From assembly GCF_014202975.1 (NCBI RefSeq), contig NZ_JACHHZ010000005.1, positions 62,001 through 126,000 of the forward strand: a stretch of DNA of 64,000 nt, given 5' to 3'. The notes under the pieces were generated by a model. The model saw nothing but the letters and a program-made list of their open reading frames with translations, made no database searches and had not been told where the DNA came from. This document shows, piece after piece, positions 58,675 to 64,000 of this stretch (its first letter is position 1; each line of letters begins with the position of its first letter). A program made the position numbers and the translations under genes. This DNA comes from Povalibacter uvarum (GTDB taxonomy: Bacteria > Pseudomonadota > Gammaproteobacteria > Steroidobacterales > Steroidobacteraceae).

Positions 58675-61056
58675 ATGGGGAGGCTCGTAGTGGTTCAAAA
58701 GAGGGGGAGGGCGGATCGCGCCATACCGGGTTCCGATCTTCCAGGAAAGTCCGATGCGAGCGCGTCACCGGCTCGCCGCAACACGCTCATCGTTGCGGTC
58801 ATCGGCGCAGCAGCGATCGGAGCGCTGCTTTGGGCCTGGACACGTCAGCCGGCTCGTGTCGTGTCCCAGCAGCCGCCCGCAAGCGCGAGCGGTCCACACG
58901 CTGCCGAAGCGCAATACGTCGACGAACAGCAATGCGCAACCTGTCACGCCGATCAGGCACAGCGCTGGCACGGATCGCACCATGATCTCGCGATGCAGGA
59001 AGCGGACGCGACGACCGTCCTCGGGAACTTCAACGACACCGCGTTCACCAAGGATGGCATTCGCACCCGATTCTTCCAGCGCGATGGCCGGTACTGGATC
59101 AACACGGACGGGCCGGACGGCAAACCCACCGACTACGCGGTGAAGTACACGTTCGGTGTCGAGCCCTTGCAGCAGTACTTGCTCGAGCTCGATCGCGGAC
59201 GGCTGCAGGCATTCACCGTCGCGTGGGATACGGCACGCAGGCGTTGGTTTCATCTCTATCCGGACGAACGCATCGACTATCGCGACGAGCTGCACTGGAC
59301 CAAGCCGTCGCAGAACTGGAACTTCATGTGCGCGGAGTGTCACTCGACGGATCTGAAGAAGAACTACGACGCACAGACGCAGACCTACAAGACGACGTGG
59401 AAGCAGATCGACGTCGGTTGCCAGGCGTGTCATGGACCGGCATCGAGGCATCTGGAGCTGGTGCAGGAGGGCGCGAGCAAGACGCCGTCTCCCTCTGGCT
59501 CAAGCCTCGCTCCTCAAGCCTCGAGCCCTTCCGGCTTCCCCGTCGACCTCGCCGCACCTGACGCGACCAGCCAGATTGAAACCTGCGCCCGCTGTCACTC
59601 GCGTCGCGCCGTGATCTGGGACGAGTATCGTCACGCGAAGCCATTCCTCGATACACACCTGCCATCGCTGCTCGACACGGGCTTGTACTTCGCGGACGGG
59701 CAGATCGACGGTGAGGTGTATGAATACGGGTCGTTCCTCCAGTCGAAGATGCATCAGAAGGGATTGCGATGCAGTGACTGCCACGATCCGCATTCACTGC
59801 AGACTCGGGCGCCAGGGAATCAGCTCTGCACGAGCTGTCACAACACCGCCTCTCCGGCGGCGCGTGCGAGCATCGATACGTCCGGCTTGAAGCACAAGAA
59901 CTACGACACGCCTGCGCATCACTTCCACGCGTCTGGTTCCCCGGGCTCGCAATGCGTCGACTGCCACGCGCCACAACGAACGTACATGGTTGTCGACCCT
60001 CGTCGCGATCACAGCTTCAGGGTGCCAAGGCCCGATCTGTCGCAAGCGCTTGGCACGCCCAATGCCTGCAGCATGTGTCATACGCAACGGTCGTCGCAGT
60101 GGGCCGCCGACGCGATCGCGAAGTGGTATGGACCCGACCGCCGCCGGGAGCCTGTGTATGGCGAGGCCCTTTGGGCAGGCAGAACTCGTCAGCAAGGCGC
60201 GGCGACGAGACTGGCGGCGCTCGCCAATGACGCACAGCAACCGGCCATAGTGCGAGCGACATCACTTGCATTACTGAGCGAGTATCCGTCGCCCTCTGCA
60301 TTCGAGACCATTCATTCGCAACTGTCCGCGTCCGATCCGTTGCTGCGGCTCTCGGCGGTGAATGGACTCAGCATGATTCCACCGGAACGACTGGCGCCGC
60401 TGACGGCACCATTGCTCAGCGATCCGATACGCGCCGTGCGGCTCGATGCGGTTCGGCTCACCGCGACAGTTCCGGCGCAAGCACTTGGCGCGCCGCAGCG
60501 TGGAGCTCTGATGACCGGCATTCGAGAGTTCGAAGCGGCGCAGCGAACGAACTCGGATCAGCCGACCGCCTGGGCCAACCTGGGCAATCTCTATTCATCG
60601 CTTGGCGATGTCCCGGCAGCAGAGTCTGCGTTCCAGACCGCCATCCGGCTCGACGCCGGTTTCGTTCCGGCATACGTGAACCTGGCGGACATGAAGAGCC
60701 GGGCGGGTGACAACGCGATTGCAATCGCGTTGCTGCAGTCGGCACTCGGCGACAGTCCTGGCAGCGCGGCGTTGCAGCACGCGCTTGGCCTCGCACTCGC
60801 GAGAGAACGTCGTTACGACGAAGCACTTCGCGAGCTTGCGGCGGCGGCGAAAGGCGATCCTGGCAATGCGCGTTACTCCTTCGTTTATGGTGTCGCGCTG
60901 TACGATACTGGCAAGAAAGCGCAGGGCGTCGATGTCCTGAAGCAAGCGTTGCAACGCCATCCCGGCGATGGATCGCTGTTGAATGCGCTGGCGTCGTACG
61001 CGGAAGCGTCGGGTGACGCGAAGGCGGCGCGGAAGTATCGATCGATGCTCCAGTGA
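58675..61056 (+). CDS. Octaheme cytochrome c with HEAT-like and TPR domains
   Basis: A 793-residue exported protein. After a basic N-terminus a membrane segment (LIVAVIGAAAIGALLWAW, about 37-55) acts as anchor or signal. Eight CxxCH heme sites follow: CATCH, CAECH, CQACH, CARCH, CSDCH, CTSCH, CVDCH and CSMCH. Further His residues (HGSHHD, DTPAHHFHASG) could supply distal ligands. Residues about 500-620 look like helical HEAT-type repeats, and about 630-790 are TPRs (AWANLGNLYSSLGDVPAAES, AYVNLADMKSRAGDNAIAIA). Such proteins act in periplasmic electron transfer; the substrate is unknown. No cytochrome assembly genes are nearby. Confidence 0.9.
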   Translation: MGRLVVVQKRGRADRAIPGSDLPGKSDASASPARRNTLIVAVIGAAAIGALLWAWTRQPARVVSQQPPASASGPHAAEAQYVDEQQCATCHADQAQRWHGSHHDLAMQEADATTVLGNFNDTAFTKDGIRTRFFQRDGRYWINTDGPDGKPTDYAVKYTFGVEPLQQYLLELDRGRLQAFTVAWDTARRRWFHLYPDERIDYRDELHWTKPSQNWNFMCAECHSTDLKKNYDAQTQTYKTTWKQIDVGCQACHGPASRHLELVQEGASKTPSPSGSSLAPQASSPSGFPVDLAAPDATSQIETCARCHSRRAVIWDEYRHAKPFLDTHLPSLLDTGLYFADGQIDGEVYEYGSFLQSKMHQKGLRCSDCHDPHSLQTRAPGNQLCTSCHNTASPAARASIDTSGLKHKNYDTPAHHFHASGSPGSQCVDCHAPQRTYMVVDPRRDHSFRVPRPDLSQALGTPNACSMCHTQRSSQWAADAIAKWYGPDRRREPVYGEALWAGRTRQQGAATRLAALANDAQQPAIVRATSLALLSEYPSPSAFETIHSQLSASDPLLRLSAVNGLSMIPPERLAPLTAPLLSDPIRAVRLDAVRLTATVPAQALGAPQRGALMTGIREFEAAQRTNSDQPTAWANLGNLYSSLGDVPAAESAFQTAIRLDAGFVPAYVNLADMKSRAGDNAIAIALLQSALGDSPGSAALQHALGLALARERRYDEALRELAAAAKGDPGNARYSFVYGVALYDTGKKAQGVDVLKQALQRHPGDGSLLNALASYAEASGDAKAARKYRSMLQ

Positions 61057-61462
61057 TGGTTTGGACAGCCGACCATTGACCTATCAACCGTCGGTTTTCT
61101 TTACTTGAAATCGCCGGCAAATAAGCAGTTCTCCGCTGGCGGTGCTTCGCGCGATTCACGTAGATTTTTTCCCGTGCATCTGTCAGCACGTTCCTTAAGC
61201 GCCCTGTGGGTGCTCGGGGAAAAAGCAGGTGCATTCCACGACCCGGGGAATCTGCACACGTGACTCACTCGATCTCGCAGCGCATGGGCTAGTGCGGCGG
61301 TCGATATCGTCTTCCGTCGCGCCATCATGTGCTCTGCAGCGATGCGATTCTTGTCGCAGGACGCGTAGATCGCGCGCGCGGAAGCTCCCCTGAATCCTTG
61401 ACTCGCGTGAACCGGGTGCGTCGATCGCACCCTCCATCGTTCGTTCTATTCAGGAGGCTTTT
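61057..61462. other. Intergenic region before the amyloid-like cluster
   Basis: Contains a possible weak terminator for the cytochrome gene (GCCGAC...GTCGGT then TTTCTTT, about 61066-61098), an imperfect hairpin GTGCATTCC...GGAATCTGCAC (about 61229-61258), and TTGACT at 61398 as a lone -35-like hexamer. CAGGAGG at 61451-61457 is the ribosome-binding site of the next gene. No gene is evident; opposite-strand open frames look spurious. Confidence 0.45.
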
Positions 61463-62776
61463 ATGCGTAGATCCCTCATCGCTACAGCGATCGGTCTCGC
61501 CCTGTTCGGAACATCCACATGGGCCGGCGACATCGATCAGGCTAGCGCGGCAGGCGACGATACGTTGACCGCGACGTCGACCGACACGGATCAGAACAAC
61601 GACAAGAGCACGGGCGACAATCGCAATAATGACGGCACCGCCGGTGCGGATGGCTACGGCAACGCATCCGCGAACAACGCGTCGACATCGACCGCGACGT
61701 TCACGAATGCCTTCAACACCAACGAGGCGGTGGCGACGACAGAGCTGTCGGGCACTGTGAGCGGTGTGGAGATCTCCGGCTTCGGCAACGTCGCGAACAA
61801 CTGGGGCAACGCGAATGGCGGCGCCGGTGGTGACGGCGGCGCGGGCTATGGCGGTGAGGGCAATGGCGGCGATGGCGTGGGCGGCGAAGGCGCAGGCGGC
61901 ACTGGTGGCAACGGTGGTGATGGAGGAGCGGGTGGCGCCGGCGGATCGGCGAACAATGGCAGCGCGGATGCGGGCGATGCATCGAATGGCGATGCGACGA
62001 ACGGTTCCGCCACTGCGGGAAATGGTGGTGGAGGCGGTCGCGGTGGTGATGGTGGAAGCGGGGATGGCGCGAGCGGCGCAGGCGGAAATGGCGCCGGCGC
62101 AGTCGGCGACACTGGCGCAGCATCACTCAATGGCGGCAATGATGCCGGCGGCGGCGCAGGTGGCAACGCGAACGCGGACGGCAACGGTGGCAACGCACGC
62201 ACTCGGGGTGAAGGCGCAGATACTGCGACGGGTGGCGGCAGTGCGAGCACCGGTGGCACGAGCACAGGTGGTGCAGGCACTAGTGGAGCGAGCACGGGCG
62301 GTGCCGGAACGGCAACGGGCGGAACGGCCACAGGCACGGGTGGCGCAAGCGGCGCCGTGACGAGTACGGCAGGCGCGGGCGGTGCAGGCGGTGCAGGTGG
62401 CGAAGGCGGTGCAGCCACGAATGGTGATGCGAGCAACGGCGACTCGTCGACATCCGCGACGAACGGCAGCGCCACCGCAGGCGATGGTGCTGTTGGTGCG
62501 ACAGGCGGCAACGGCGGTGACGGCGCAGGCGGAACGGGCGGCGTCGGCAATGGTGGCGAAGGCAACGGCGGCGTCGGCAACGGCGCAACCGGTGGAACGG
62601 GCGGCAACGGCGGAACGATCACCGTCGACGCTGGCACGTTCGATCTGTCCGCGAACATGACTGGTACGGCGCAATCCGCGGCAGGCGTGCTCGTGGTCAG
62701 CAACAACAGCGGCTTCGGTTCGCTGGTGCAGCAGGCCGTGACAGTGCAGGCGAACCTGAATCTCGGTGCTCCGTAA
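61463..62776 (+). CDS. Secreted Gly-rich repeat protein, candidate fibril subunit
   Basis: A 437-residue protein with a signal peptide (LIATAIGLALFGTSTWAGD). Residues 25-115 are Asp/Asn/Thr-rich; residues 116-390 are almost entirely GGxGG/GNGG/TGGAG repeats, with an internal duplication of ASNGD...TNGSATAG (about 171-190 and 320-340). The C-terminus (SGFGSLVQQAVTVQANLNL) carries an Asn/Gln-hydrophobic motif like that of Fap-type amyloid subunits. An excellent ribosome-binding site (AGGAGG) precedes the ATG. It heads a cluster with a second small secreted protein and a C39-like peptidase. An amyloid or adhesive role is inferred from context; composition alone also fits other structural proteins. 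Confidence 0.8.
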   Translation: MRRSLIATAIGLALFGTSTWAGDIDQASAAGDDTLTATSTDTDQNNDKSTGDNRNNDGTAGADGYGNASANNASTSTATFTNAFNTNEAVATTELSGTVSGVEISGFGNVANNWGNANGGAGGDGGAGYGGEGNGGDGVGGEGAGGTGGNGGDGGAGGAGGSANNGSADAGDASNGDATNGSATAGNGGGGGRGGDGGSGDGASGAGGNGAGAVGDTGAASLNGGNDAGGGAGGNANADGNGGNARTRGEGADTATGGGSASTGGTSTGGAGTSGASTGGAGTATGGTATGTGGASGAVTSTAGAGGAGGAGGEGGAATNGDASNGDSSTSATNGSATAGDGAVGATGGNGGDGAGGTGGVGNGGEGNGGVGNGATGGTGGNGGTITVDAGTFDLSANMTGTAQSAAGVLVVSNNSGFGSLVQQAVTVQANLNLGAP

Positions 62777-62896
62777 CGGGCGTCGACATTCGGAACCGTC
62801 CTGTCCGGGCGGCGGGGAGATCGTCGTCCGGACAGCCTGCAGTGTTGCGCGCATGACGGTCGCACAGGCCGTCATGCGCCGAGTGAGGAGGCGCCC

Positions 62897-63262
62897 ATGC
62901 GTGAGGCTCACCTGTCTTCGGTATTGCTGTTCGCGCTGGCATGGCCAGCGTTGGCCACAGAGCCCGTTCAATCCGTGTCCGTGTCGGAAAACGTCGAGGC
63001 CGCCGATTCGTTCGGCGAGGCATTGTCGTCATCGACGCTCGAATCCCTGCGTGGCGGCGATCAGGACATCGTCGACAACGTGATTCACATCACTGGCGAA
63101 GTCACTGACAACAGCGCCACCAACGTCGCCACCGGTCACAACTCGATCAACGAAGGTTCGTTCGCGAACGCGAGCGGCCTCACGACGGTCGTGCAGAACA
63201 CCGGCGCCAATGTGCTCATCCAGAGCGCGACCATCCTCAACATCCAGTTCGTGGATCCATGA
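62897..63262 (+). CDS. Small secreted protein, FapB/FapC-like C-terminus
   Basis: A 121-residue protein with a signal peptide (SSVLLFALAWPALATE), an LRGG site (ESLRGGDQDI) in the early mature region, and a polar C-terminal half rich in Asn/Thr/Val (HITGEVTDNSATNVATGHNS). It ends NTGANVLIQSATILNIQF, which matches the motif at the end of the preceding Gly-rich protein. GAGGAGG precedes the ATG. The stop overlaps the next start (ATGA). Confidence 0.75.
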   Translation: MREAHLSSVLLFALAWPALATEPVQSVSVSENVEAADSFGEALSSSTLESLRGGDQDIVDNVIHITGEVTDNSATNVATGHNSINEGSFANASGLTTVVQNTGANVLIQSATILNIQFVDP

Positions 63263-63948
63263 TCCGGACGACAATGATCCGAAGCGTGCTTGCGATGGGA
63301 CTCTGGATCGCTGCCGCCGCGCACGGCGGCAGCCTGGACGTGCACGCGCCACAGGACGGCGCCTATACGGTCCGCGTCACGAGCCTGCGCGAAGCAAGGT
63401 TCGCCACGACGATGCGGCAGAAGTACGACTTCAGCTGCGGCTCGGCGGCGCTCGCGACCCTGCTGACATATCACTACGGCCAGCCGGTCAGCGAGCAGGA
63501 AGTCTTCGCGCAGATGTACTCCGCAGGCGATCGCCCGAAGATCAGCAAGCAGGGCTTCTCGCTGCTCGACATGAAGCGCTACCTCACTGCGCACGGCTAC
63601 CAGGCGGATGGATTCGAGCAACCTGTCGAGCGGCTCTCACAGGAAGGCCTGCCGGCAATCGTGCTGTTGAGCGAGCGGGGCTATCGACATTTCGTTGTCG
63701 TGAAAGGCTTGCAGCGCGGACGTGTGCTGCTCGGCGATCCGGCGATGGGAACGCGCGCGATGTCCATCGATCGGTTCCACAGTCTGTGGGTCAACCGGAT
63801 CCTTTTCGTGATCCACAACAGGCGCGACCTCGCGAAGTTCAACGTAGCCCGCGACTGGCGCATCGCGCCGTCAGCGCCCCTGGAGCTCGCGATCGATCGG
63901 GAGGATCGCTTCGATACGCTGCCGATCCGGCATCCGGGGAGCTTGTGA
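63259..63948 (+). CDS. C39-family peptidase, FapD-like
   Basis: A 229-residue exported protein (signal IRSVLAMGLWIAAAAHGG) with a papain-like C39 peptidase domain: catalytic Cys in QKYDFSCGSAALATLLTYHY, His in GYRHFVVVKGL and Asp in LLGDPAMG. Stand-alone periplasmic C39 peptidases accompany fibril subunits in the Fap system of Pseudomonas, where FapD is required for secretion. It is translationally coupled to the preceding small gene and overlaps the next by one base. Confidence 0.85.
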   Translation: MIRTTMIRSVLAMGLWIAAAAHGGSLDVHAPQDGAYTVRVTSLREARFATTMRQKYDFSCGSAALATLLTYHYGQPVSEQEVFAQMYSAGDRPKISKQGFSLLDMKRYLTAHGYQADGFEQPVERLSQEGLPAIVLLSERGYRHFVVVKGLQRGRVLLGDPAMGTRAMSIDRFHSLWVNRILFVIHNRRDLAKFNVARDWRIAPSAPLELAIDREDRFDTLPIRHPGSL

Positions 63949-64000
63949 TGAGAGCGCTCCTTGCGACTCTCCTGTGCTGGAACCTGGCGCTCGCCGATCC
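63948..64000 (+). CDS. Start of an exported protein (3' end outside window)
   Basis: ATG at 63948 overlaps the C39 gene stop (TGATG). The first 17 codons read MRALLATLLCWNLALAD, a signal peptide-like start. Its position suggests another component of the same cluster, possibly a FapF-like pore or a FapE-like subunit, but no domain is visible. Confidence 0.6.
   Translation, partial: MRALLATLLCWNLALAD

Noticed and set aside
61101-61430. 109-residue minus-strand open frame in the gap before the Gly-rich gene
   Set aside because: No ribosome-binding site or family-like sequence; Arg/Ala/Ser-rich composition looks noncoding.
61846-62865. Proline-rich open frame antisense to the Gly-rich gene
   Set aside because: A strand opposite GGN codons always reads Pro/Ala-rich and lacks stops; there is no start context or known domain.

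Overview
The window is a GC-rich (low-60s percent by eye) chromosomal stretch with dense genes on both strands. It carries no rRNA, tRNA, phage, IS or CRISPR that I can recognise. The mix suggests a free-living aerobic gammaproteobacterium: AlkB-type alkane hydroxylase, beta-ketoadipyl-CoA thiolase, aquaporin Z, an NlpE-like lipoprotein, MarC, a YcbB-type L,D-transpeptidase, a ClsC-type cardiolipin synthase and abundant REP-like intergenic palindromes. A Steroidobacter/Nevskia/Xanthomonas-like relative is my best guess, but this is inference because no marker gene is present.

Layout. 1-5800: a pirin end, alkB, a type I methionine aminopeptidase with a glyoxalase-fold protein and a zinc-ribbon protein, a 52-residue basic protein, and a GcvA-like LysR regulator facing two small genes. 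5979-9902: a MocR regulator divergent from an EamA exporter translationally coupled to a GNAT acetyltransferase, then a second DMT transporter. 10092-16924: an isolated pcaF-like thiolase, a secreted 12-cysteine protein, a 983-residue DUF748/AsmA-like envelope protein, and aqpZ downstream of an NlpE-META lipoprotein. 17164-23119: a phosphoketolase gene divergent from an acetate kinase-PduL phosphotransacylase fusion and a sugar mutarotase, so sugar phosphate could be converted to acetyl phosphate and then to acetate (with ATP) or acetyl-CoA; an aspartate racemase-family gene converges on it.

23828-31757 is the most striking block: seven co-directional genes, RsbR, RsbS, RsbT, an ATPase-SpoIIE phosphatase, an RsbT-like ATPase fused to a histidine kinase-receiver, a receiver-kinase-receiver hybrid, and a membrane GAF-GGDEF cyclase. 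It is a stressosome module whose apparent outputs are phosphorelay and c-di-GMP rather than an RsbU/sigma-B branch. 32000-38450: a Tat-exported amidohydrolase, a large winged-helix/ATPase regulator, a glutathione S-transferase preceded by a terminator-like hairpin, and a glycosyltransferase. 38540-49555: mostly exported or hydrolytic proteins (glycine-rich protein, PKD protein, sulfatase, DUF1254/DUF1214 protein, epoxide hydrolase, VOC protein, TPR-TonB protein, GH5 mannanase-like lipoprotein).

49677-58565: small cysteine/zinc proteins, a DAACS symporter, ClsC, the L,D-transpeptidase and several small envelope proteins. 58675-61056: an octaheme cytochrome c-TPR protein. 61463-64000: a very glycine-rich secreted protein, a small secreted protein sharing its C-terminal motif, a C39-like peptidase and the start of another exported protein. 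This resembles a divergent Fap-type functional amyloid operon cut by the window edge. Four families of dispersed intergenic repeats punctuate the whole window.
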